This document shows positions 32,531 through 43,655 of a DNA stretch of 64,000 bases, piece after piece. This stretch comes from Anniella stebbinsi (taxonomy: Eukaryota > Chordata > Lepidosauria > Squamata > Anniellidae). Location: assembly GCA_029215795.1 (NCBI GenBank), contig JARDYH010000002.1:270266310-270330309 (forward strand), read 5' to 3'. The notes below the pieces were generated by a model. It did not search any database. It was not told the origin of the DNA and saw only the letters and a list, made by a program, of their open reading frames with translations. Numbering within the stretch: the first letter of the stretch is position 1; every line of letters starts with the position of its first letter. A program made the position numbers and the translations under genes.

Positions 32531-33436
32531 CAGCCAGCATGATTTGCACTTTTAAATCTCTTCTCAGGCATAAGGCTGTCCAGTGCTGGGCAACCTCCTG
32601 CCTGAAAAAGGATGCCAGCCCAACTTTGAAACACAGCTTAGGTCAGCTGCCCCCCCCCCATTTAATTTTTTTCAGTGAGTCACTATCCCCAATTTAGAGG
32701 GATGTCCCTTGTTCCTGGCCAGGCAAGAGCCATGCAACTGGCTGACCAATGCAGTTGCTTTGTCCACATTCACCGCACAGCACCATGGGATTCTCACTAC
32801 AGCAGCCTTCCTCAACTGGGCATCCTCTTCTCACTTTAACACGTCTAAACACAAATATAGATATGACCGTCTTCAAATGCAGGGCTGGAGCTATGGGGTC
32901 AGCTGAAGGGGCCTGGCCCTATCAGGGACATTCATTCAAGGCCCCTTACATGAACATTCAGCTTTCTTTCTTTTCTATTTTTTTTAAGTTGCTTTAAAGC
33001 TCTCTAGCCCTGTTAAGAATGGAAATATAATGACAACAAACAGTAACTAGTCACAAACAGTAACTGGCAAAGGTGCTGGGATGACCGACAAACAGCAAGC
33101 ACTTTTAAATTATTTGTGTAAACATTTTTAAATGTTGCTTTAATATATTTAATAAAATTAATTGTAAAATGTATTGGTGAAATGTTTTCAGTCTATTAGT
33201 GAAAGGATTCCCATTCACAGAAGAACCCTTTCTGCAAGCGCAACCCTGCCTCCATGAATGGAAGCTTCTTTTATTCATGAAACAAAAACACTGGATGGCA
33301 CTCACTGGCACCCACTGCTTTTTAGCTTTTGCAGTTTGACACTTACTTAACGTGTATCCCAGCATCCCCTTCGACTTTCATTCCTACCCATCCATCCCCA
33401 GATTTCTGGCTAAGGACCTGTATAAATGAATCGATA
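32531..33436. other. No recognised feature
   Basis: Non-coding with a C run near 32650 and an AT-rich patch at 33120-33180. Confidence 0.6.
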
Positions 33437-33535
33437 CCAGCCTTCTCCAAACTGGCACCCTCCAGATATTTTGGACTATAACTCCCATCACTCCCAGCCA
33501 GCATAATCAAGGGACACATTTGAAGGGTGTCAGGT
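33437..33535. mobile_element. Inverted-repeat MITE
   Basis: CAGCCTTCTCCAAACTGGC, CCTCCAGATATTTTGGAC and ACTCCCATCACTCCCAGCC: the left half of the common palindromic element with a shortened right end. Confidence 0.65.
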
Positions 33536-33715
33536 GGGGGAAAGCGGACCTATACTGTATACATGCACACATACACACACATCCAAGAAACCCAATGAAG
33601 TTGTCTGCCATGCCCACGCTGCTCCAGTATCACAGAGGAGTGTAGTAACAGAAGAGGCAGAGACCTGTGGTGGCAAGCAGATGAAGGAAGTCCACAATGA
33701 GGAAGGTGGAAGTAT

Positions 33716-34086
33716 GTATTTATTATATTTATATTCAGCCTTTCCTCCAAAAAGCTGTACATGGTTCTCTTCCCCCTCTCACCTGCCATTTATACTACAA
33801 TATTCTTGTGAGGTAGGCGAGGCTAAGAGGGAGCGCCTGACCCAAAGTCAGTAAGCTTCATGGTTGAGTTGGGATTTGAACTTGGGTCTCCCACAGTCCT
33901 AGTCCAACCCCCTAAGCCAGGCTTCCCCAACCTGGGACCCTCCAGGTGAAGTTTTGGACTTCATCTCCCATCAGCCCCAGCCAGCATGGTCAATGGCCGG
34001 GAATGCTGCAAATTATAATCCAAAACATCTGTGGGGGGACCAGGTTGGGGAAGATTGCTCTAACCACACCACTATACTGGCTCTTA
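33716..34086 (-). mobile_element. MIR-like SINE split by a MITE
   Basis: The SINE runs from TTATTATATTTATATTCAGC through TTGAACTTGGGTCTCCC to CCCCCTAAGC at 33917, then resumes after the MITE with CTCTAACCACACCACTATAC and ends near 34086. The flanking CCCTAAGC and CTCTAACC agree at 6 of 8. Confidence 0.8.
33918..34057. mobile_element. Inverted-repeat MITE inserted in the SINE
   Basis: The ends CAGGCTTCCCCAACCTGG and (complement) CAATCTTCCCCAACCTGG match at 15 of 18 or better. Target duplication at 33910-33917 and 34058-34065. The 8-bp length suggests a hAT transposase. Confidence 0.8.
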
Positions 34087-35154
34087 GTGGAGAGAAGTGG
34101 GCCCTGGAGGACAGGAACAAATGAAGGAAGAGAGGCAAACAGGGTAGGAAACATGGGAAAAGCTGGACCGGGGGGGGGGGGGGAGGGGGGGAGGGAGAGA
34201 AATGGAAGTTGGGGGGAGGTAATGCTCTTGAAGAATGGAAGGGTCAGGCAGAGCAGAAGAGGCAGAGAGATTGCAGGATGTAGGAAATGAGGCATGAGAT
34301 CAATCAGAGGGTGCAGAGGTCAGAAATGGATAGCAGCAGAATTGCAACACCTGGATGTGGCCCTAAAGATGGCAACAGGCCTCTAGTTGCATCAGGGTTG
34401 GCCTCCAGGCCTTGCACCCTGTTCAAGCACACCATATTGCTCATTTCAGCAAAATTATCCCTGCTTGCAGATAAATTATGATTAGTTGCTACTAATTCGG
34501 CTGTTACTTCAGAGACATTTTAATGACTTTCTAGTTCCTAAGACAACAAAAAGAGCCCCCCCCCCTTCCCTTGTTTTCCACAGATCAACTGGCAAATTCT
34601 CTGAAAGGCTTCCTGGGAAAAGAACCATCTCCAGTTAGCAAAAACTTAGATAAAGCCTGTTTCCACTGGAAAAGTAAGCGTCACCATAAACAGTCTAAGA
34701 TGATTAAACACCATCAAAGAGTTAGGTATACTTGCTTTTTCCAAAAAATATCCTTAAGCGAAGATTTCCTTCCTACTGCCCATCTTACAGTAATGTCCTC
34801 AGTGTGACTTAGGAAAGCCTTCAGGAGACAGTGAGGATGCTCTCAAAGTCAGCACTAGACTGCTAGCCACTGAAAACAACACAACACACGCTAAACTAAC
34901 ATGGCTGCTGGAGGCATTTTGAGGACTCGTCCCCACAGAAACACGACACCCTTAAAATTGACAGCTGAAGCATCAGAGTAAGCTGGGAAATGTTCTATTT
35001 AGAGGCAATTCTGTTTCTCTAACAGATCGTCCTTTCCCCTCAATTGTTACTATTTCGGGAGCCTCTTTAAAAAAAAATTAAAACTCTGCATGACAGAAGG
35101 CGAGTGTTTATATCGAAGATTCAGTTTGCCTTGTTTATCGAATATGCTTTTGAA
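34087..35154. other. Simple repeats and unrecognised sequence
   Basis: A G14 run plus purine tract at 34170-34200 and a C run at 34555-34565; otherwise nothing recognised. Confidence 0.65.
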
Positions 35155-35250
35155 GCAGCACAGCGCTGTGGATACAGAGTTGGAAAACCTGGATTCAAAT
35201 TCCCATACAGCCATGAAGAGCCTTGGAACATCACTATTCTCAGCCTTGCA
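35155..35250 (+). mobile_element. MIR-like SINE head
   Basis: AGCGCTGTGGATACAGAG, then AACCTGGATTCAAATTCCC, a B-box-like tRNA remnant followed by SINE body. Confidence 0.55.
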
Positions 35251-35588
35251 TGCCCCAGAAGTACTGAAATGGGATTTATTTATTTTTTGGAGGAAAGACA
35301 GACAAAACTCAATAGAAGTGAGGACAATCCAGGTTAATAGAACAGGAGTCCACGCATACCACGCTTGCTGATTTTTCGCAGGATTACGATCCAATTTCTA
35401 CACACAGGGTTTCCCCCCCTTTCCTGCCAAAATTCTCTCCAAAACTGAATTCGGCTCTAAGGCTAAAAGAGGTTTAACACCTCTGCCTGAAGCTGCTTTT
35501 GCACTTTGCTTCAGGCTTCCCAGATTTGCCAATGGCTACAGCACATGGTCACCAGGAGATATCATGTGACTCACTCTGGAAGGGATAG

Positions 35589-35627
35589 GGAAGGAAGGAA
35601 GGAAGGAAGGAAGGAAGGAAGGAAGGA

Positions 35628-35666
<39 letters not shown>
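35589..35666. repeat. (GGAA)n then (AAAG)n microsatellite
   Basis: Two tetranucleotide arrays joined without a gap. Confidence 0.97.
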
Positions 35667-36307
35667 TCAAAGAAGGCAGATATAGAAAAGCAGTCTCCCA
35701 CACATCTGCACCCAATGGTGGTAAAATTCCAGAGGAATTAATTCTTCAGAAGCAGGCAAAATTGAACACTAAGAAGTGTTTTCAACAAATGCCTCTGAGC
35801 ATTAAGCATATACAATTTTCCTCTGTGGGGAGAGGCTGGAGAATCAGCATAGTATACCCGAGTTGATGATGTCCGTGTCCATTCATGAGTGTCTGAGAAA
35901 CCAAACACAAGAGCCTGTCACTCTCTTAACATCACCAAGAAACGTAGCACCAACTGCCAGCTGTTTTAAGCATCAGTGTTCTGGGCTGGAGAAGACTGTA
36001 CATTTAGCCAGGCTGGTTTGCTGCTTAATGCTATTTCATTCAGTGAAGCTTCTGCACTGCCAATCTAACTTGATAGACTATTATTATGTAGAAACGTCTG
36101 GACTCAGTTTCAGTGAAGATGGCAAATTGGCACACAAAGCATGCCCCAAATAGTCCTCCAGCGAGGACAAGACAATGAATGCCCCACATTTACATTTGTA
36201 TAGCAGAAGGGACAGCTATTCCCCGGAGCTCTCCCAAAAAGGACAGAGACCCACACATACCTCTTCACACACACACACACACAGCACTGACATTTCACTG
36301 GAGGCAA
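35667..36307. other. No recognised feature apart from (CA)n
   Basis: A CA run at 36265-36284; the rest is non-coding. Confidence 0.65.
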
Positions 36308-36315
36308 GGCAAAAG

Positions 36316-36635
36316 TAGGGTGACCAGACAAAATCCAGGTCAGGGCTCATGTAACTTTAACAGTTGTAGAGAAAAGGGAATTTCAGCCAGTGTCATTTGT
36401 AAGCAATTAGTTCCTGGTGAAATTCCCTCTTCATCACAACAGTTAAAGGTGCAGGGGCCCTGCCTTCTTTTGTATATGGTCACTCTAGTATAGTGCCTGC
36501 AACTTTAACTGTTGTGATGAAGAGGGAATTTCACCAGGAACTAATTGCATACAAATGACACTGGCTGAAATTCCCTTTTCTCTACAACAGTTAAAGTTAC
36601 ATGAGCCCTGACCTGGATTTTATCTGGTCAGCCTA
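36316..36635. mobile_element. Foldback hAT element, 320 bp, with 140-bp arms
   Basis: The left arm (36316-36455) and right arm (36496-36635) are near-perfect inverted repeats around a 40-bp loop; I count only a handful of mismatches. The ends are TAGGGTGACCAG and (complement) TAGGCTGACCAG. The 8-bp target duplication GGCAAAAG at 36308-36315 and 36636-36643 is perfect. The loop contains TATGGTCACTCTA, which is itself a terminal repeat of the family seen at 39994. Confidence 0.92.
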
Positions 36636-36643
36636 GGCAAAAG

Positions 36644-37359
36644 TAATGACATAATGTGTAAGGTCTGCAGTGGGAAGGGGATGGGGGTGAGACTAACAGA
36701 AAAAAACAGAGTGGGAAGGAAGAATCATAGGTTTTCTTCTTTGCCTCTCAATGCTATATAAATCCCAGGCACGGGTCTGCAAAAGTTGTCACTCAGTCAA
36801 ACAAAGCGAGAGGAACAATATACCAACCACACAAACTCAAACTGCAATATAAAAAGGGTGGAATGAAAACGACAACAGTTACTGGAAAAATGTGTATGGA
36901 ATAATACAATAAAATATGTAAAAATTCATAAGAGAATACAACAAAGGTTTATAGTGGCCAAACATTTCTGCAAAACAACTATAAAACAGTACAATCATAT
37001 ATAGAAAGGCATAAAAGAGGTTACAGTCTTCCGAGTTAAAACACACTTGGCATTTATTCCTGGTTTCTTTACGATAAGTAACCTTCACTGAATATATATA
37101 TAGAATACACACACACACACACATATATATATATACATATATTTGTATACATGTTTCCATTTTTATTTGTAGGTTTTGTTATGACCTTGTTGTGATCCAC
37201 CAAGCCACAAGTAGCCCACTAACCATGTATTACATAAAGTACCTAGTTGTTACATGTCAAGGTGTTCTAAAATGGAGCAAGTCCAGAAAACAATATGGAC
37301 AATTCCTACCCTACCTGGAGGAAGTGGCAGCAGGAAATTGATATGCCACAGGCATAAGG
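36644..37359. other. No gene; CA/TA microsatellites
   Basis: (CA)n and (TA)n tracts at 37090-37145. The open frame across them is low-complexity. Confidence 0.7.
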
Positions 37360-37485
37360 CAGGGGTGACCCACTTGTAGTTCTCCATTTATTTCAGCCTC
37401 CAACTCCCATCAGTCCTCACCATTGGCTATACTGGCTGTGGCTGATGGGCGTTGTAGGCCAAAACATCTGGAGAGCCCACCCTTG
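37360..37485. mobile_element. Inverted-repeat MITE
   Basis: Ends CAGGGGTGACCCAC and (complement) CAAGGGTGGGCTCTCC, centre ATACTGGCTGTGGCTGATGG. Flanks GCATAAGG and TCATAGAG match at 5 of 8. Confidence 0.7.
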
Positions 37486-37999
37486 TCATAGAGCATGAAA
37501 TGGCACATTTTGCATGCATGTACGCACACACACACACACACAGAGTAAGTAGCTATTGCTGGTGGAGAGGGGAAAGAAACTCCTTACTACTTGCCAAGGC
37601 AAAGTGCTCTGGCAACCTCTGGTTAAGAACCCTTTCAAGCAGAAGCAGCTTTGTCATTGAAGTAGAGGGGAGAGCAGAGCTCTTTCAACATACAATTCTA
37701 CCCCAAAAGTAGTTCTTCATTAACACAGTAACACAGAAAGGGGTTACCATGAGATGGTATAACAGCCTCTAGCATAGATTATTTTAGAAACAGTGTAAGA
37801 ATAAGATATTGAGGATAGCTGCAACAACTAACCATGGTAGTCACATATGCAACCCCTACTTTTTCAAAGATCTCTCGCTATCAGATGCTGAGAGTTTTAC
37901 AACAGGGACCAGATACTTAACTAGTACCACTGATGTGCAACAACATGAAAAGTCTGTCAAGTGCAAATACAGTCACATATTGATTGATGTTTGATTAAA
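37486..37999. other. No recognised feature
   Basis: A (CA)n run at 37526-37541; otherwise non-coding. Confidence 0.65.
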
Positions 38000-38360
38000 T
38001 TATATGGCCACCCATCAACAATTATTTCCTGGGCAGCTTACAGATCACGACAAACGAAATAAAATGTTAAAAATACAGTGATTTGGGGGGGGGGGGGGAA
38101 ATGCAGGGTAAAAACTCGCTAATTGAAAAAGGGCATAAAACAATTAGCAGCTCAAATTAAAAAAAAACATAGTAAAAAAGTAAGAGCCCAAGGAATGTTC
38201 TAAAGGCCTGGGTGAATGAAAAGTTAGTCGGCTGGTGCCAAAAAGACCATAAGGCACCAGGCAAGCCTCTTTGAGGAAGCTATTCTACAGCCTCCTGCAG
38301 TCAGGGTACCACCACTGCAAAGGCCCCCTTCTTAGTTCCACCCACTTCACTTCACTTTGT
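38000..38360 (-). mobile_element. LINE 3' end (L2/CR1 type), minus strand
   Basis: CCTGGGCAGCTTACAGATC at 38029 onward is the complement of the tail; TGGTGCCAAAAAGACCATA and AGCTATTCTACAGCC lie where the C-terminal coding region would be. A G14 run at 38085-38098 interrupts it. Confidence 0.55.
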
Positions 38361-38416
38361 GGGGGCGCATGGAGCAAGGCCTCTAAAAAAGGATCTTAAA
38401 AGTCTGAGTAGATATA

Positions 38417-38737
38417 CAGGGGCAGCACTTCCATATAGACGACCTAGGCAGTTGCCTCGGGCACCAAGTTAAGTGGGGCGGCAAATTTGAGGGGGGAGAA
38501 TACAAATAAAAAAATACAAATGAACATTTCATGTCTCTAATTTATCTGATCTCATACATATTGAATGGACAGATGGACAGATGGAAAAGCCGAATAATGA
38601 TGACTCTGTTTAAATAAATGCGCTTAAATAACATTAAACGGAAAACCTCATCCTAGATCTATCCTTGGGGTTTGGTGGCCAATTCCATGGTTCACCTAGG
38701 ATGCCAGTTGCTGGCAGCTAGTCTAGAGCCACTCTTG
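38417..38737. mobile_element. hAT-type element, 321 bp
   Basis: Starts CAGGGGCAGCACTTCC and ends CTAGAGCCACTCTTG. The target duplication TAGATATA (38409-38416) and TAGGTATA (38738-38745) matches at 7 of 8. The ends contain CCTAGGCAGTTGCCTCGG and its diverged complement. Confidence 0.8.
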
Positions 38738-39993
38738 TAGGTATATACAGGAGAAGCTGAACTTTCAGGTAACCTGATCCCAAGCCATTATAGCTCTCTA
38801 GGTTATCTCATCTATATTCTCAGAAAAGTTAACATTTGTACATTACAACACTTCTTTTTCCCACAGTGGAAAGACAATAGAAAGGGGCCAAGTATAAATT
38901 GGGATTTGAGGAATCAAAAGTTCTGCATCTAAACCAAATTCTGCCCCAAGAAAAAGTGGAATTATGTGCCCCCATATTGATTTACAAATGTTTTTATTTT
39001 ACTAATCTGGCTGGTCATATTTTAATCCCATGAACAGTGATCATATATAGAATGGGAAGAAGACTACATGGGGCACTGAACATATGCTCCATGGAAGTCC
39101 TGCTCAGCCAGACCTCTTGCTTCCGGATTTCAACTAGGTACCATCTGTATACTTTTAAGTATGTCTTAAGGGCTAGAAACATGCTTAATTTTAAACAACG
39201 TTTGAAGGTGTGTGCACTCCTCCCCTTACATGCCTCTTGCAGGGTTCTGATCACACAGCAAGAGAACATGCTCATGCAACCTGAAGCAATTTTGTGATGG
39301 TTTTGTGTGAGGTTTGGGGGAAATAGCAATATCTTGCTTGCTTTTCTAGCCCATTTTCCTAAGCACCTCGAGACACAAAACGAGGCCTTGTCTTGTTTTC
39401 AGAGAAAGCAACACATTATAAACCGAGAGAGGCAGGCAGGCAGGCAAATGTTCAAACTTTCAACTCCTCTACATAAATACAGGGGCAGCAAACAAAAAAC
39501 GGGGAAGATACAAGCAGAGGCCAAGAGCAGCAGAATGAGTGGAAACAAAGGGAGACAGGACAGGAGATTCACAACTGAGTGAACAGACATACAATTTCTT
39601 CTGGCCCATTTTCCAGAAAACTGTCTGTAGAAACAATTGTCAGTTTTTTTCAAAAGACTGTCATTTTTTTCTTGATTCTTTCTTTCCCTATCCAACTTCT
39701 TTTTTTCTTTTCTTTTTTTTAGGGAAGGGCTCTCAGATTGCAATGCATCAGCTGCAACCACTACTGCTGAATTAGCATTTGCCATTCATTCTCTTTAGAA
39801 AGCAGGATATGTTTGTTTCTCCCCTACACATCCCAATTGCATTACAGTATGCAAAGCCTGCCTTCAAAATTAACAAGGGACACCAAATCCAAGCCATGCC
39901 GGATAGAGATGCAAGACTGTCACAGGATTGTGTGTCTCATCTTTGCAATCCTTCATTCAGGAATTAGTCCCCCGCCATTCTAAGGGGCATTTG
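38738..39993. other. No recognised gene or repeat
   Basis: Non-coding; short direct GCAGGCAG repeats at 39430-39445. Frames here lack motifs. Confidence 0.65.
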
Positions 39994-40380
39994 TAGGGTG
40001 ACCAACTGTCAGGATTTCCCCGGATTTGTCCGGGTTTTTGTTCTATCTTGATATCAGTGTGGGGGGCGTTCTATAATGTCTGGGAGTGACACACTTTCCC
40101 CTTTAAGGCTGCTATTTAAGCGGCGAGGGGGAATGACACGCTTTCTGGAGGCGCATCATTCCCCTCCCCAACTGCTCCAATTGGGGCTTAAAGGGGAAAG
40201 CGTGTCATTCCTAGACATTATAGAAAAGGCCCTGATTAGAGCAGGAGGAGGGGCAGGAATCATATGTTTTCCCCTCCCCCACTCCAATCGGGGCCTTCAT
40301 GGCAGCTCCTTGTTCCCCACTCCCACTCCCAGGTATCATCTTTTTTGTTTTCCCAAATATGGTCACCCTAATTTTTGTGC
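39994..40380. mobile_element. hAT-type element, 387 bp
   Basis: Terminal repeats TAGGGTGACCAACTG and (complement) TAGGGTGACCATATTTGG; flanks GCATTTGT and ATTTTTGT match at 5 of 8. GAATGACACGC and its complement GCGTGTCATTC form an internal inverted repeat. It shares ends with the foldback at 36316. Confidence 0.8.
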
Positions 40381-40477
40381 AATGTGCAGATTCATCAAAA
40401 TTTACAGCTCATATTTCCTTTGAGGCATTAGCACTCATGGCTGCAGAATCAGATGAGAGAGAAAGGGAGAAAGATGC

Positions 40478-40790
40478 TAAAAAATACCAACCAGCCAACC
40501 AGTTGCCCATGGGAAACCCACAAGCAGGACATGAGTGCAACAGTACCCTCTCATCCATGTTCCCCAGCAACTAGTGTACATAGATATACTGCTTCTGATA
40601 CTGGAGGTAGCACACAGCCATGATGACTAGTAGCCATTGATAGCCTTCTCCTCCAGGAATTTATCCAACCCCCTTTTAAAGCCACCCAAATTGGAGGCCA
40701 TCACTAAGCCTTGTGGTAGCAAATTCCATAGTTCATCTATGCGCTGTGTGAAGAAGTCCTTCCTTTTACCTGTCCGCTCTCTGGGCGGTT
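40478..40790 (-). mobile_element. CR1-like LINE 3' end, minus strand
   Basis: ACAAGCAGGACATGAGTGC, TACTGGAGGTAGCACACAGC, AATTTATCCAACCCCC and GTGAAGAAGTCCTTCC are the complements of 13400-13755 in reverse order. Confidence 0.8.
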
Positions 40791-41734
40791 CACAATGGCA
40801 GCAGTGTCATTCCCTATTAGTTCCTCACGTGGGAGTGTCATTCTTTCCTCTGAGTTGTCCTGTGCCACAATTATTCACACGTCTTGAATTTACATTCCAC
40901 CAAAGGAGGGAACCTGGCAGGGAATCAGAGATAAACCTAACAATGGACTAAATATAGAAAATGTGTGTCTAATGGGCGGAGAAAAAAGCCCACAGCTGCA
41001 GGATGCATCTGTCCAGGACTGTACACATTTGATGGAAGGATCCCCTCACCTTTCTTTCTTAGTTAGGAGAAACACTGCAAGAAGCAGCAGGAGGAAGAGG
41101 AAGAGGAGGAGAACCACCAGCAATTATTTGTCACCCATTCCTTATCACTTTGCATCCAAGGCACCAGCTCTTAAATTCCTTTCTATCTACTATCAAGGGA
41201 AAAAGTACACATAGGCAGAGAAACAGTTTTCCCAATACAAGGGCACTTCCTAGAAAACAAGCCCTACTTCAGAAAGCCAATGTACTATAGCAGCTGGTGT
41301 GCTGAACTTGGTTAAATAATTTGACCAGCCAGGGAATCCTTCAGCAATCCCACCAAGTCACAGTCCTTTAGCCTCCATTTCATTCTGAAAACCTTACTAC
41401 CACTCAGTAATGGAGATGAAGTGTTGAACATTTTAAAAGAAATCCGAGCTATATGATCATCAATTTTATGTGAAACTGCTCTTGATGGACCATACTACTT
41501 CAGACTGTGTAAATTCTCCCTCCAATTAACAAAAAGTCTCCCACACCTATCTTTTTATATGTTTGTTTGTTTGTTTGTTTAATTAAGGGTGTTTGTTTTA
41601 AAAGTTCTGTAAGTCACACTGGGAATTTTATTGAAGCGGGCAGTACAAACACCTCAAACAAGCAAACAAACCGAGAGCATACAAACATGCAAAGCCCCAT
41701 TTACAGTCTGAAAAACTCTCCCACATATTCTTCA
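40791..41734. other. No recognised feature
   Basis: A (TTTG)n run at 41560-41580; otherwise unremarkable. Confidence 0.65.
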
Positions 41735-41741
41735 GATCATG

Positions 41742-42055
41742 TAGGCAACCAGGTGCCCTCCAGATGTTTTTGACAACTCCCAGAAGCCTCAGTCAGCATG
41801 TCCAATGGTCAGGGATAGGGGGAGTTGTTATGGAGGGTCAACATGTTACATACCCTGCCTACATTCAAAGTCTACCACCTATTTGTCAATAGAGTGAACG
41901 GGAAACAAGAGAATTCACTTCAACCATCATAACAGGAGAATTATAATTGACGCACCCTACATCAGCCTTCCCCAACCCAGTGCCCTCCAAATGTTTGGGA
42001 TTTCAACTCCCATCAGCCCCAACTAGCATGGGCAATAGTCAGGAATGCTGGGCCT
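41742..42055. mobile_element. Two decayed MITEs
   Basis: 41742-41862 (CAACCAGGTGCCCTCC, TGACAACTCCCAGAAGCC, GTCAACATGTTACATACCCTG) and 41962-42055 (CAGCCTTCCCCAACCC, TCAACTCCCATCAGCCCC) are both the common palindromic type. Confidence 0.6.
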
Positions 42056-42062
42056 TGTAAAA

Positions 42063-43430
42063 ACACATTGTCCAGGAGTAGAGGGTCAATCCAGATTAAT
42101 TCTAGCCAATTTAAAGGGGGCAGGGGGACAACTACACCAATGCTGTTAGCCCACTCGTATAGCCCTAATTCAAGCAGGAAAGAGGAAAGTCCTATTGGAT
42201 GAAGACACTTCCGCCCTTAAGTGCAGTGTGCAAATTCAGAGTCACATCTGTTTGTGAACTAAGCCATGGGAGTAAAATGGGATAATAGCAAATGGCAGTG
42301 AGAAGGGAAGTGTTATTGTGGAAGAAAGCAGCAGCGAGTGATTTAGAGAACAAGGAAGGAAATGACTTCACCAAGCAGGTTGTCCTCTGGCATTTCCCAG
42401 TGAACATCCGATACATCCCGTAAGTTCCTTTCCAAGTCCTATGTCAAAAGATAATGGCATCTTAAACGTCTACAGCGCATCCTCTTTCCAACAGAGAGGA
42501 TTCTGATGGAACCTTATCGCTGTCATTGCAGCTAACAGTTTGAACTTCTTGTTTTGAAAAACTTTACAGGAAGGAACAAGAGTTCTATAGGAGAAGACCA
42601 GCGGGTGATATTCAAACAGAATGCAGGCAGGGGTGGAGAGATATGGGTGTTTTTAAAGCATTGTGTCGGGTCATTGTGTGTAGAGAAAATTTACAAGCAA
42701 TGGAGGGGGTGGGGTAACGAGGAAGGGAACATAGGCATTGGGGGAGGGGGAATTGAACTGCACCGTCAAAGTTATTCAAGTGTATATCTTAATTTTTGCC
42801 AGATGAAAAATTTGAAAATAGAAACCATCAACACTGTAGTCAAGCAAAAGGAAGGTGTTATAGTCTAAGCTTTAAAACTGCATAAAAATATCAGTGTTAT
42901 AACGCTGAAACAGAAGAAACTCACATTTTTAGGGGGGCAGAGATGCATCCCTAGAATGTAATTAAAGTGTAGCTAAAATATTTCATATCGCAGTTAATCA
43001 TTAGAACAACAATACACTCATCATCACTGTACACAGTGAAGCAACAATGCTATGCACATTCATCTGGGAATAAGCATTAGTTGTATTGCACTGCCAGCAA
43101 TTAGTGGAATTAGACAATCCCTTATTAAAGAGACATTGCTGTATCCAATAGACACAAAGCAAAAGTTTTTGCTGAATGAGATGCAGCCTAAGATTCACAG
43201 ACATAGAAGATAGACACCAAAGCACCAATCCACTGATTAGGCATTTTGTGGTGTGGTGCCCATAGCAGTATCTCAAATTCCCAAATGTGCCCACAAATCC
43301 AAAAAGGTTAGGGTAAGAGCTTCTCAGCAGTGCAGCATTTAACTTATATCACATCTAAATTGGCAATCTGATCGTAGAGAGCTTTACCAATTAGGACACA
43401 TAGTACTGGGCTAGAAGGTAAGTGGTTCAA
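42063..43430. other. No recognised gene or repeat
   Basis: Non-coding; the 104-codon frame at 42554-42868 has no domain I recognise. Confidence 0.6.
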
Positions 43431-43655
43431 AACAATGGCCTATTCACACGTTACGACAAGTTATGGGTTATTTATCCTAGAATGGACCATGTGTTATTCA
43501 AGTGTTGTTTAACCTTTGCACAACCCAAGCTGCACGATTCAACAAGCCATGGCAACCTCCAGCTGAAGCTTGCATATTCAAAATGGCGGGCAGTACACAC
43601 AACAGCAGCCCAGAGGGCTAATTAACCCACGATAGTTCGTCATGGCATGTGAACG
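43431..43655. mobile_element. Possible inverted-repeat MITE
   Basis: TGGCCTATTCACACG at the left and GCATGTGAACGCAGTC at the right are loosely complementary, of the same style as 13994. Low support. Confidence 0.35.

Noticed and set aside
35589..35666. CRISPR-like or satellite array
   Set aside because: Plain tetranucleotide microsatellite; no spacers, and the genome is vertebrate.
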